Shown here: piece by piece, positions 1 through 8,125 of the stretch
Numbering within the stretch: the first letter of the stretch is position 1
How the letters are laid out: the number at the start of each line of letters is the position of its first letter
Origin: Actinomyces bovis
Lineage (GTDB): Bacteria; Actinomycetota; Actinomycetes; Actinomycetales; Actinomycetaceae
DNA length: 64,000 nt
Reading direction: 5' to 3'
NCBI RefSeq assembly: GCF_900444995.1
Contig: NZ_UAPQ01000001.1
Span: 558,001 to 622,000 of the forward strand
Notes under the pieces: generated by a model
The model's database searches: none
Told to the model about the DNA's origin: nothing
What the model saw: the letters and a program-made list of their open reading frames with translations, nothing else
Program-made: the position numbers and the translations under genes

Positions 1-4
1 GTTG

Positions 5-10
5 CTCCTT
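5..10 (-). promoter_or_regulatory. Ribosome binding site for a gene starting just left of the window
   Basis: On the minus strand this reads AAGGAG followed by four bases to the window edge. A start codon would therefore fall just outside the window at normal spacing. With the promoter at 87-115 it suggests another minus-strand gene of the inositol locus. That the missing iolE or a transporter lies there is a guess. Confidence 0.5.
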
Positions 11-86
11 GGGCTAGCCGTCTTCTTTGACGTCCGCTTCAACGAAAGGATGGGGCGGCACGACCTTGTGCCGCCGGATATGTTGC

Positions 87-115
87 AGATTACATGAAGG
101 AGTTTGTCCCGACAA
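87..115 (-). promoter_or_regulatory. Promoter with overlapping iol operator, reading leftwards
   Basis: On the minus strand a -35 box TTGTCG (110-115) is followed after 17 bp by a -10 box TAATCT (87-92). The -35 lies within the palindrome TTGTCCCGACAA at 104-115, which recurs in variant form near mmsA, iolC and the transaldolase gene. Repressor binding here would block RNA polymerase. The transcript would carry a short 5' UTR with a GGCGGCAC/GTGCCGCC hairpin (54-61/68-75) before the ribosome binding site at the left edge. The rest of the stretch up to mmsA (116-306) shows no gene. Confidence 0.55.
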
Positions 116-306
116 TTACTTTCTCGAAGTCAGGACATTTTGTTACCTGGAGCGCTCCCCGAGACGCACATTTGCATGCAATAGCACCATTTAGTTGAGA
201 TTAAGAAATCAGGGAGCCAGCGACGCGATGGGTCTGACGGCCCGCCACGAGACACCTGGAGCTGCTTTGCCCCCACGCGCCTCGCGGCAGGCCGAGCCCG
301 GCAGGC

Positions 307-1800
307 TCACTCCTCCCGCTGGAAGGACATCGTGGCCGCATAGCTCTTCTCAGAGGGCCAGCGGCTGGTAATCGCCTTGGCGCGGGTGTAGAAGCGCACA
401 CCCTCCGGCCCGTGGATGTGGGTGTCCCCCAGCAGGGATTCCTTCCAACCGCCGAAGGAGTAGTAGGCCACCGGCGTCGGGATGGGGACGTTGACGCCCA
501 CCATGCCGGCCTCCACGTCCAGGGTGAAGCGGCGCGCCACCCCGCCGTCGTTAGTGAAGATCGCTGAGCCATTGCCGAAGGGTGAGGAGTTGACCTGTTT
601 GATGGCCTCCTCATAGTTGTCCGCATGCACGATGGCCAGCACCGGGCCGAAGACCTCCTCGTAGTAGAGGGCGGAGTCCAGCGGGACCTTGTCCACCACG
701 GTGGGGCCTAGGAAGTGCCCCTGCTCATGCCCCGGGATGACCAGCTTGCGGCCATCTAGGACCACCTGTGCCCCCTTGGCCTCGGCGTCGTCGATCAGTG
801 AGGTGATGAACTCTTTGGCTTTGGCGTTGATAACCGGCCCCATCTCCACGCCCTCGTCCATGCCGTAGCCGACCTTGATCTTCTCCGCATGGGCTTTGAC
901 CTTCTTGGCTAGCTCGGGACCACAGCCTCCGACTGCCACCACTACCGGCAGGGCCATGCAGCGCTCACCGGCAGCCCCGAATGCGGCGGCGGAAATGTGC
1001 TGGGCAGCAAAGTCCAGGTCCGCGTCAGGCATAACGATGGCGTGGTTATTGGCCCCACCGAGGGCCTGCACGCGCTTGCCGTGGGTGACTCCAGTGTCCT
1101 GCACGATATGGGCCACGGGGGTCGAACCCACGAAGGAGATGGCGTCGATGCCGGGGTGCTCCAGTAGGCGGGAAACCATCTTGCGGTTGCCGGAAACCAC
1201 ATTGAAGACGCCGTCGGGCAGGCCAGCTTCCTTGTAAAGCTCGGCGGTCAGCAGGGAGGCCGAGGGGGTGGCGGAGGCAGGCTTGAGGATAAAGGCGTTG
1301 CCGGTGGCGATAGCGATGGGGTGCATCCACATGGGCACCATGGCCGGGAAGTTAAAGGGGCAGATGCCTGCGACCACACCTACTGGCTGGCGCAGGGTGT
1401 GGATGTCCACACCGGTGGAGATATCAAAGGAATACTCCCCTTTGAGGGCCAGGTTGATGGCGGTGGCGAAGTCCAGGGTCTCGCGGCCGCGCTGAATCTC
1501 GCCGATGGCGTCGGAGTAGTTCTTGCCGTGCTCCTCCACAATCATGCGGGCCATCTCATCCTGGTGATCCAAGACCAGCTGGCGCATCTTAAACATAATG
1601 GCCGTGCGCTTGGCCAGGGAGACCTTGGCCCACCGCTTCTGAGCTTCGCGGGCCACGGCGATAGCGTGGTCTAGGTCTGCGTCGGAGGCCTCCAGCAGCT
1701 CCGCCTCCACCTCTCCGGTGCCGGGGTTCTCGACGGCAAAACGGCCGCCGGGAGTGCCCTCGTAGTACTGACCATTGATCCAGTGGGAGATCGTCTTCAT
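307..1800 (-). CDS. iolA: Methylmalonate-semialdehyde dehydrogenase (CoA-acylating), inositol pathway
   Basis: A 497-residue aldehyde dehydrogenase. In this family (MmsA/IolA) malonate semialdehyde, the end product of inositol breakdown, is oxidised with NAD and CoA to acetyl-CoA and CO2. The protein shows the FNFPAMVP nucleotide-binding stretch, the FVGST motif and the catalytic cysteine in GERCMALP. The ATG at 1800 is chosen because AGGAG lies nine bases upstream; the nearby ATG at 1806 is too close to it. It is the last cytoplasmic step of the iol operon, but it is cut off from iolD by the inserted segment. The operator-like site at 1922-1933 suggests its own regulated promoter. Confidence 0.93.
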   Translation of the reverse strand: MKTISHWINGQYYEGTPGGRFAVENPGTGEVEAELLEASDADLDHAIAVAREAQKRWAKVSLAKRTAIMFKMRQLVLDHQDEMARMIVEEHGKNYSDAIGEIQRGRETLDFATAINLALKGEYSFDISTGVDIHTLRQPVGVVAGICPFNFPAMVPMWMHPIAIATGNAFILKPASATPSASLLTAELYKEAGLPDGVFNVVSGNRKMVSRLLEHPGIDAISFVGSTPVAHIVQDTGVTHGKRVQALGGANNHAIVMPDADLDFAAQHISAAAFGAAGERCMALPVVVAVGGCGPELAKKVKAHAEKIKVGYGMDEGVEMGPVINAKAKEFITSLIDDAEAKGAQVVLDGRKLVIPGHEQGHFLGPTVVDKVPLDSALYYEEVFGPVLAIVHADNYEEAIKQVNSSPFGNGSAIFTNDGGVARRFTLDVEAGMVGVNVPIPTPVAYYSFGGWKESLLGDTHIHGPEGVRFYTRAKAITSRWPSEKSYAATMSFQREE

Positions 1801-1921
1801 CGTCATTGACTCCTGAGTCTCGTGGTGGCGTACAGCCTGTGGGAGCGACATCCGGGACTTTGGGCCCCGACGTCGCGGCCAGGCATAACCCTAACCCCTC
1901 AAAGCCCCAAAAGCGATGCTT

Positions 1922-1933
1922 TTGTCAGTACAT
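1922..1933. promoter_or_regulatory. iol-type operator upstream of mmsA
   Basis: TTGTCAGTACAT matches the sites at 104-115, 10111-10122 and 12861-12872 at the TTGTC and ACA(A/T) positions. It sits about 120 bp upstream of the mmsA start, in the 200-bp stretch (1801-2001) between mmsA and the old iolD end. Nothing else is seen there except a short CAAAAGC/GCTTTTG hairpin at about 1909-1925. I found no convincing -35/-10 pair. Confidence 0.45.
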
Positions 1934-2001
1934 TTTCCAGACGAAGGTGGCTGGCGCTCTCACACAGAACACCAGCTACCTTGCCTTGGGGCACTCTGGC
2001 C

Positions 2002-2051
2002 TTAGAGGTAGTGCCGCTGCGGTTTGCGCTCCTCCAGGTAGCGCTCATAGG
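2002..2051. repeat. Left copy of the direct repeat (iolD 3' end)
   Basis: Positions 2006-2051 are identical over 46 bp to 5322-5367, the last codons of iolD. Including the TAA stop (2002-2004) the match is 49 of 50 bp. On the minus strand it encodes the tail YERYLEERKPQRHYL with nothing in frame ahead of it. It therefore marks the original iolD/mmsA junction and looks like one attachment-site half of an integrated element. Confidence 0.9.
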
Positions 2052-2142
2052 GCTTCCGGATCGGACCATGGGACGAGGCCCCCAGCCTGACCAGGGCGGG
2101 CGAAGCGCTCACGCAGCTGGTGCTTTATGGTGGACAAAGGGC

Positions 2143-3684
2143 TCATTGGGCGTCTCCAGAAAAGCTGTCGAGGTAGGCGCGACCAGTGTCGGTAAGACGG
2201 TAGCGCTGGAGGCGGCTGTTGGGCTTGTCGGGGATCGTCCGCTCCACGAGCCCGGACTCGATGAGGGGGAGCAGATGGCGTCGGTAGTTCCCATAGGCGT
2301 CGGCAAGCCCAATGGTGGCCAGCAGCTCAGAACGAGATCGGGGAGTGTCAGCAGCGGTGAGGATCACCATGACTTGCTCACTCGACTTACTCACTTGCTC
2401 ATTCGACTTACTCACTCGGCGGCCTGAGGTCTTGGGCGGGCGCGTCGACTTGGTGTCTTCGGACGCCGACTTAGTGTCTTGACTTAGTGACTTCCTGCTC
2501 TGACTTAGTGACTCGACTTTCTCGCGTGACTTGCTCACATGCTCACTGACCTGCCCGGGGTCGTGGCTGGGCACGTAGATCGTCACCCGTACCCGGTCCT
2601 GGACCTCCTCGATCACCGGCTCAGGCAGACCGGCCTCAGCGACCTGTGTGAAGACCCGCTGGACACCGGTGCCCCACTGCTCCATGATCCCGGCCTCACG
2701 GAAGATGCGCGCTAGCGCCGGGTTGCGCAGCCGCGAGACCCGGCGCATGGTCTCCACGGTCATGCCGGGCAGCAGCAGGCCTGGACTGTCTACCTGGATG
2801 CGGTCGTCGTAGAAGCCGATCCGGATGGGCGTGCCGCGCTCGGCGTAGGAGGCGTGAACAAGGGCATTGACGATGACCTCGCGGACAGGTTCGACGGGAA
2901 TGGAGTAGACGTCGCGGCGGCGGACCTCACCGAAGACCGCGGTCTTGTAGGCGTGCTTGAGGAGGAAGCTCATGGCCTGGTCCACGGCCAGGGGCATGGG
3001 ACCGTGGATCTCCGTCTGATCGAAGATGTCAGTGCCATGGGGGCCGCGCAGGCGTCCACACTGAACCCAGGCCGAGGGCAGGAAGCGGGTGGGGTCCGGG
3101 CAGGCAGCAAGGATGCCTGCGTTCGTGGGGACAATGGCGTCACCCTGCCGCACTGCGAGTCCGAGCGCGAGGAGGTCGTCGACAGCTGTCGACCGTCCGC
3201 GTAGGTCGGCCAGTGAGGCAAGGTTAAGGTCGGCGAGGCTGGCGCGAGGCTCGGGCAGGTCCTCGAAGGCGATGCCGCGGGCGTTGCGTTCAAGCTCGGC
3301 CACCAAAGCCGGATCGGCTTGGCGGGTGGTGGAGCCCAGTCGCACATAAACACCGGCCTCCGGCCCCTGTCGGGTGAGGTAGTGGGGGCGGCGGGTGCTC
3401 AGCGGCACATCGACGACGAGGACGGTCCTGCCGCCGAGCGTGACGAGGTCGATGGCGGGGACGAGCTGGGGTGAGATGCTGTCGCTGATGAGGCTGGCGA
3501 CGCGTTCTTCCTCGACTAGAGGGTCGGTGACGCCGACGACGGTGCCGTCGTCTTCGACACCGACGACGAGGCGCCCGCCCGCCGAGTTCGCGAAGGCAGC
3601 GATAGTCCGCAGCGCCCCTCCGGGAGAAGATAGATCCTGCTTAAACTCCAGGGTCTTGCTCTTCCCGATCCATGATCCGGCCAT
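2143..3684 (-). CDS. AlbA_2-domain ATP-binding protein with C-terminal winged helix
   Basis: A 513-residue protein. Residues 1-130 form an AlbA_2 (Schlafen-like) domain with the usual EFKQ, FANSAGG and LVVGVEDDG motifs. Residues 190-390 resemble the ATPase-like C-terminal half of COG2865 proteins, with VREVIVNALVHASY and WGTGVQRV. Residues 400-450 are a Ser/Lys/Gln-rich linker of near-repeats (VSKSREKVES, VSKSNEQ, VSKSSEQV). The last 70 residues look like a winged helix that ends in RLTDTGRAYLD. Family members are putative transcriptional regulators and are common in defence islands. Here it is the only intact gene of the island, so it may once have regulated the decayed genes upstream of it. 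The biochemical role is unknown. Confidence 0.75.
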   Translation of the reverse strand: MAGSWIGKSKTLEFKQDLSSPGGALRTIAAFANSAGGRLVVGVEDDGTVVGVTDPLVEEERVASLISDSISPQLVPAIDLVTLGGRTVLVVDVPLSTRRPHYLTRQGPEAGVYVRLGSTTRQADPALVAELERNARGIAFEDLPEPRASLADLNLASLADLRGRSTAVDDLLALGLAVRQGDAIVPTNAGILAACPDPTRFLPSAWVQCGRLRGPHGTDIFDQTEIHGPMPLAVDQAMSFLLKHAYKTAVFGEVRRRDVYSIPVEPVREVIVNALVHASYAERGTPIRIGFYDDRIQVDSPGLLLPGMTVETMRRVSRLRNPALARIFREAGIMEQWGTGVQRVFTQVAEAGLPEPVIEEVQDRVRVTIYVPSHDPGQVSEHVSKSREKVESLSQSRKSLSQDTKSASEDTKSTRPPKTSGRRVSKSNEQVSKSSEQVMVILTAADTPRSRSELLATIGLADAYGNYRRHLLPLIESGLVERTIPDKPNSRLQRYRLTDTGRAYLDSFSGDAQ

Positions 3685-3774
3685 CCGGACCGAGGCTGAG
3701 GTAGCCGGTCATGTCGCACCATGGTACACGCATCGTCGTACCCCTGCGAGCCCACTACACGTTCACGGGGGGCG

Positions 3775-4987
3775 TCAATCATGGTGTCCATGATGTCGCA
3801 ATAAGTCATCATAAGTGATCATGTCTACGACACCTATACCACCTCTGCGAGTGAACTCAAAGTCAAACCTTTGCTCAGCCGTTAAATTGTCATCACGACC
3901 GGCCAGGATATACGCCCTCGGGTTAACAATCCTGACTTGAGGGACCTTCGTCAGTTCAGCGTCAAGTCTTCGCTGAACCACCTTCTCTGAACTGGCTCCA
4001 CCGCAGTTGAGGTAGAACAGCTACTTCTCACACTGGACAACGGCTCCTGCCAACTCTCTCTTGGGCACATAGTTGTCACGGTAGCGCCCTCGAGACAAGA
4101 GACAGTCAGCAAAAGGCTTCTTGATCTCAAGGATGTCAATCGTGCCACTAGAGCCTACGAACACCATGCCCACTTAGCGGCGGACATTTTTACTTGGACG
4201 CGAGAATCTCTCTCTGATTTTCACGCCTTCCAGCACACACATACCTGGGAAAGATCAGACAGAACAGCCGCACCACCTCATTCTACCATTCATACTCGGA
4301 GTACACCTCAGCATCCGCTAACATTTCAGCGAATCACCCGCGGATGAACTCAAATTTCTCGAGCTCAATCTCACCGATAGTGAGCGGGACACGCTACCCA
4401 GAGGAACGGAGAGAACTCTTAGCCGCCAGATGCCGCTGGAGCCTCCCCTCCACCTCACCGGCCTTCTCGTAATACTCCTTGATGATCTTACCCACCCTAG
4501 ATTCCGCATACAGTCTACACTCTACCGAGGTGAGAAACTGTTTGAGGAGCACCCGAAAATTCTCTTCCAGAAAACATCAGAGCGTTCACCACCAACCACC
4601 GCCCTGACATCGCGATACGCGTTCAATTTTACGAAACACAGAGATATCTCGTTCAGCGACGAACACATCCTACGTCAGCGCCATAGAGCACGAAAGAAGC
4701 AGACCATATTCGAGGTCTAATACATCCGCTCGGACTCGCCAATAGTCCCCGTCGACTACACCAATGCGGAAGTCTTTGAAGCCGCCGACCTCCTCCTCGT
4801 CAAAATCAACTTCTTCATCGTTCGCGTCACCCAGATCCTCGAAGACGTCATCACGACCGGCTTGAAATACTCTCTTGAAATGGACTCGTCCTACCTCTTT
4901 TAAGCGACTATCAACCCACTCTATCGGCCAGTAGTCAGTGTAGTAGTGCAGTATCAGCTCGTTTCCTGACTCGAAGAAGGTGATCAT
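3775..4987 (-). pseudogene. Degraded Shedu (SduA, DUF4263) anti-phage nuclease gene
   Basis: Joining reading frames on the minus strand recovers the family's landmarks in order: an acidic N-terminus with FRIGVVDGDYWRV, then FVAERDISVFRKIERV, then LYAESRVGKIIKEYYEKAGE, then an EW-stop-NEVVRLFCLIFPRY block (a WQ motif broken by CAG to TAG). These are followed by the PD-(D/E)XK core DILEIKKP with YRDNYVPKRELAGAVVQCEK, and the tail NPRAYILAGR and DMITYDDLL. Stops include TAG at 4670-4672 and TAG at 4021-4023 just after the core glutamine, and there are at least two frame changes. The start at 4987 overlaps the upstream fragment's stop as ATGA. Shedu proteins cut phage DNA; this copy cannot make the full enzyme. 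Confidence 0.8.
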
Positions 4988-5321
4988 GACTTTTCCAAGG
5001 TGAGGGAGCGGGTGAGCCGGGTGGTGGCGTCGGTGCACTTCCTTTCTAGGGAGGCCACCATCTGGAGGGCATGGCCGAAGCGCAGGCGGCTGACGAGAAC
5101 GCCGTCATCGAGGTCGATTTCTACTCCCTGAGTGATCAGGGAGTCGAGGACGTCGCACTCGTCAACCTCATACTCGGTCAGTGCACGGTAGTGAGCATCC
5201 GCCCGCTTCTGGCCTGCAGTCACCCACAGGAGGTGCCTGCGGTACGATGAGAGGACCGTTGCCAGGTAGGAGAGCAGCATCCAGCCACTCAAGCCCAGTG
5301 CAGCACCGGGGGCGCCGTTAC
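4984..5321 (-). pseudogene. C-terminal fragment resembling a BREX PglX adenine methyltransferase
   Basis: This open frame begins inside the repeat and has no start of its own. Its last 60 residues contain YRALTEYEVDECDVLDSLI followed by VEIDLDDGVLVSRLRFGHAL and a Lys-rich end. From memory, (I/V)(E/A)(I/L)DLDDGV.VN...FG.AL near the C-terminus occurs in PglX-like methyltransferases of BREX loci. The TGA stop overlaps the ATG of the Shedu gene, so the two were once an operon. The N-terminal methylase domain is missing, apparently lost at the repeat boundary. The PglX assignment rests on one motif. Confidence 0.42.
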
Positions 5322-5367
5322 AGGTAGTGCCGCTGCGGTTTGCGCTCCTCCAGGTAGCGCTCATAGG
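5318..5367. repeat. Right copy of the direct repeat, within iolD
   Basis: This is the partner of 2002-2051. It contains the last codons and TAA stop of the intact iolD. The single mismatch is the third base of the final Leu codon (CTG here, CTC in the left copy), so both copies encode the same tail. Confidence 0.9.
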
Positions 5368-7225
5368 CCTGCTGGGTGGACTCCAGGCGAGAGACGCCGG
5401 AGACCGCCACATCCCACCAGGAGGAGCCGGGCGGGTTGGGGCCGTACAGGTCGGTCTCAATGTGGATCATGGAGGCGCGCTCACCCGCGTGGGCGGCGGC
5501 GTAGGCCTCTTTGAACTCCGCGATGGAGGAAACCCGGTAGACCTTCAGGCCCCAAGACTCAGCGTTGGCGGCAATGTCCACGCCCGGCACCTTGGCCTCG
5601 TCCTGCAGGTGACCGCCCTGTCCACGCTGACGGAACTTGGTGCCGAAGCGCTGCGAGCCGCGCGACTCAGACAGTGCCCCAATGGAGGCAAAACCGTAGT
5701 TTTGCAGCAGCACGTAGATGACTTTGATGTTCTCCTGCACCACGGTGGCCAGCTCCATGGGGAGCATCTGGTAGGTGCCGTCCCCCACGATTGCCACCAC
5801 TTCTGACTCCGGGCGAGCCAGTTTGCAACCCAGACCTGCTGGAATCTCGTAGCCCATGCAGGAGAAGGCATACTCCACGTGGTATTGCACAGGGGTTTTG
5901 GCCTGCCATAGGGCCTGTAGGTCGCCGGGCATAGAGCCGGCCGCATTGATGAGAATGTCCTCATCTCCCAGCAGCTCATTCAGGGCACCAAAAACTTCTG
6001 TTTGGGCGGGCAGGGGCCCGTGGCCCAGGTGGTAGCACTTGTTTGTGGCGGCAAACCAGGCCTCGCGTTCAGCGGCGATCTCTGCGCTGTACTCCGGGCT
6101 TACGTGATAGCCCTCCAAGGCGCTGGTGAGTGCCTCCAGAGCCTCGCGGGCGTCGGCCACCACCATCTCCGCGCTCTGCTTGGCGGCGTCGAAAGCCCGC
6201 ACATTGATGTTGATGAACTTGACCTCGGGGTCCTTGAACTGGGTCTTGGAGGCGGTGGTGAAGTCGGAGTAGCGGGTGCCGATGCCGATCACCAAATCCG
6301 CTTTGTCAGCGATGTGGTTGCCGGAGTCACCGCCGGTGGAACCCACTCCCCCAATGGCGCAGGGGTGATCAAAGTTGATGGCGCCTTTACCTGCCTGCGT
6401 ATCCGCCACGGGAATACCAGTGGCGGTGGCGAAGGCGCGTAGTTGCGCGGAAGCCTCAGAATAGATGGTGCCACCGCCGGAAATGACCATGGGGCGCTTG
6501 GCTGCTTTGATTAGGGCAACGGCCCGCTCCAGGGCGGCTGGTTCAGCCAGGGGACGGCGCACATGCCACACGCGCTTGCGGAAGAACTCGATGGGCCAGT
6601 CGTGAGCTTCCGCCTGCACATCCTGCGGCATAGCAATGACGACGGCGCCGGTCTCGGCTGGGTCGGTCAAGACTCGCATGGCGGCCAGCAGGGAGGGAAT
6701 GAGCTGCTCGGGCCGGTTGATGCGGTCAAAGTAACGGGAAACCGGTCGGAAGCAGTCGTTGACGGTGACGTCCATATCCGTGGGGTCTTCGAGCTGCTGG
6801 AGCACCGGGTCCGGGACGCGGTTAGCAAAGACATCGGAGGGGAAGATCAGCACGGGGACGCGGTTGGTGGTGGCCAAGGCGGCGCCGGTGACCATATTCA
6901 GGGAGCCAGGACCGATGGAAGCGGTGACCATATAGGTGGATAGGCGGTTGCGGACCTTGGCGAAGGCTGCAGCGGCGTGGACGGCACCCTGCTCATTGCG
7001 CGGCATGATGTAGGGCATCGGATTCTCACCCGCAACGGGGGCGACCTCGTTTTGCAGGAGGGCCTGCCCGATGCCGGCCACATTGCCGTGCCCGAAGATG
7101 CCGAAGGCACCCTCGATGAGTCGCTGCTCTACGCCGTCGCGCTCGGAATATTGGTTGGAAAGGAAGCGGATGGTCGCCTGGGCGACCGTCAGACGGATGG
7201 TGCCTGCGTAGGCCTCGTTGCTCAC
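5318..7225 (-). CDS. iolD: 3D-(3,5/4)-trihydroxycyclohexane-1,2-dione hydrolase
   Basis: A 635-residue thiamine-diphosphate enzyme. The family opens the ring of the trione intermediate to 5-deoxy-glucuronate, the third step of myo-inositol breakdown. The N-terminal PYR domain, a central domain (residues 210-350) and the C-terminal PP domain are present, with GDGTYQM and LQNYGFASIG forming the TPP-binding region. The GTG start is preceded by AAGGAG at eight bases. It lies 30 bp downstream of iolB in the minus-strand operon. Its last 15 codons are the repeat that flanks the inserted island, and the gene remains intact. Confidence 0.95.
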   Translation of the reverse strand: MSNEAYAGTIRLTVAQATIRFLSNQYSERDGVEQRLIEGAFGIFGHGNVAGIGQALLQNEVAPVAGENPMPYIMPRNEQGAVHAAAAFAKVRNRLSTYMVTASIGPGSLNMVTGAALATTNRVPVLIFPSDVFANRVPDPVLQQLEDPTDMDVTVNDCFRPVSRYFDRINRPEQLIPSLLAAMRVLTDPAETGAVVIAMPQDVQAEAHDWPIEFFRKRVWHVRRPLAEPAALERAVALIKAAKRPMVISGGGTIYSEASAQLRAFATATGIPVADTQAGKGAINFDHPCAIGGVGSTGGDSGNHIADKADLVIGIGTRYSDFTTASKTQFKDPEVKFININVRAFDAAKQSAEMVVADAREALEALTSALEGYHVSPEYSAEIAAEREAWFAATNKCYHLGHGPLPAQTEVFGALNELLGDEDILINAAGSMPGDLQALWQAKTPVQYHVEYAFSCMGYEIPAGLGCKLARPESEVVAIVGDGTYQMLPMELATVVQENIKVIYVLLQNYGFASIGALSESRGSQRFGTKFRQRGQGGHLQDEAKVPGVDIAANAESWGLKVYRVSSIAEFKEAYAAAHAGERASMIHIETDLYGPNPPGSSWWDVAVSGVSRLESTQQAYERYLEERKPQRHYL

Positions 7226-7255
7226 GATTGCTTCTCCTTAAGTCGTTTGCGGGTG

Positions 7256-8125
7256 TCAGTGGGCCATGGGTAGGCGAGGGTCGGTCTCTTGGCTCTCCCA
7301 GCTGGCGCGCAGCCAGTGGTGGGCGGGGTCGTCAGGGGCCAGCCAGACCAAGTCTGTTTCTGGCCCGGCCATGACGTTGAGGTAGTACATGTCGTAGCCG
7401 GGGGCGGCCACACAGGGGCCGTGGTAGCCGTAGGGCACCAGGGCGACGTCGCCGTCGCGAACCTCCACGCACACATCAATGGGCTGCTCCGGGTTGGAAG
7501 CGTAGGTGCGATGCAGCCCAAAGCCCGGGCCACCCTCCGGCGAGCTGGCGATCTCGAAGTAGTAGATCTCCTCTAATTCGCGCTCCGTCTCAGTCTTTTG
7601 CTCGTGCTTATGCGCAGGGTAGGAGGACCAGTTGCCGCCGGGAGTGAGCACCTCGGTGACCAACAGGTGGGAGGTGAGCACGTCGTTGTTCAGGGCGTAG
7701 TTATTGACCTGACGGGAGCAGTCCCCGGCACCCCGGATGGATACGCCCACCTGCTCGCGGGGGAAGTAGCGCACCGGCAGGTCCGCCTCAGCCACTGCGC
7801 TGGGCAGGGCAAAGCGTCCCCCGGCAGCTGAGGTGATGGTGAAGGTACTGGCGCGGGGCACGTAGAGGTAGTCCGTGATCTGTTTGAAGACGCTTTCCCG
7901 GCCAGCGAGCTCGTAGGCCTGGCCACCGACTTCCACGGTGCAAGCTCCAGCCAGGGGCAGGACCAGCAGTTCGGCCTCTCCTGATTCCAGGGTGAGCGTC
8001 TGGCCGGGCGCCAGCACAGCCACCCGCAGGCCGCTATAGGACCAGCCGGCCTGCTCAGGGGTGATGTCAACAGTGAGGGAGTCGTGGCCGGTGCTGCCGG
8101 CGCGGACGTGTGAAGGCAGTGTCAT
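7256..8125 (-). CDS. iolB: 5-deoxy-glucuronate isomerase
   Basis: A 289-residue IolB. It isomerises 5-deoxy-D-glucuronate to 2-deoxy-5-keto-D-gluconate in inositol catabolism. The double-cupin fold shows the metal-binding set PAHKHE, the EEIYYFE strand and GYHGPCVAAPGYDMYYLN. The length is usual for the family. Its ATG overlaps the stop of the upstream aldolase gene by four bases (ATGA), which indicates translational coupling. Confidence 0.95.
   Translation of the reverse strand: MTLPSHVRAGSTGHDSLTVDITPEQAGWSYSGLRVAVLAPGQTLTLESGEAELLVLPLAGACTVEVGGQAYELAGRESVFKQITDYLYVPRASTFTITSAAGGRFALPSAVAEADLPVRYFPREQVGVSIRGAGDCSRQVNNYALNNDVLTSHLLVTEVLTPGGNWSSYPAHKHEQKTETERELEEIYYFEIASSPEGGPGFGLHRTYASNPEQPIDVCVEVRDGDVALVPYGYHGPCVAAPGYDMYYLNVMAGPETDLVWLAPDDPAHHWLRASWESQETDPRLPMAH

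Larger units (their letters stand above)
2002..5367. mobile_element. Small genomic island inserted at the 3' end of iolD
   Basis: The 3.3-kb segment is bounded by the two repeat copies and contains only minus-strand material: an AlbA_2-domain protein, a degraded Shedu gene and a PglX-like fragment. Base composition drops visibly between about 3780 and 5000 compared with the flanking iol genes. Duplication of a gene 3' end that keeps the gene intact is typical of tyrosine-recombinase integration, but no integrase is visible. The element is probably a deletion remnant. A duplication by homologous recombination is the alternative. Confidence 0.7.

Noticed and set aside
2-97. Short open frame on the plus strand that could be the C-terminus of a sugar permease
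   Set aside because: It overlaps a promoter with an operator reading the other way and an AAGGAG on the minus strand at the edge. Only 31 residues are visible and none is diagnostic.
2109-2312. Small minus-strand frame inside the AlbA_2 gene
   Set aside because: It lies wholly within the certain reading frame of the larger gene and lacks any start signal.
4430-4720. A 96-codon plus-strand frame within the Shedu region
   Set aside because: The minus strand carries recognisable Shedu motifs there. The plus frame has no ribosome binding site and no similarity that I can see.
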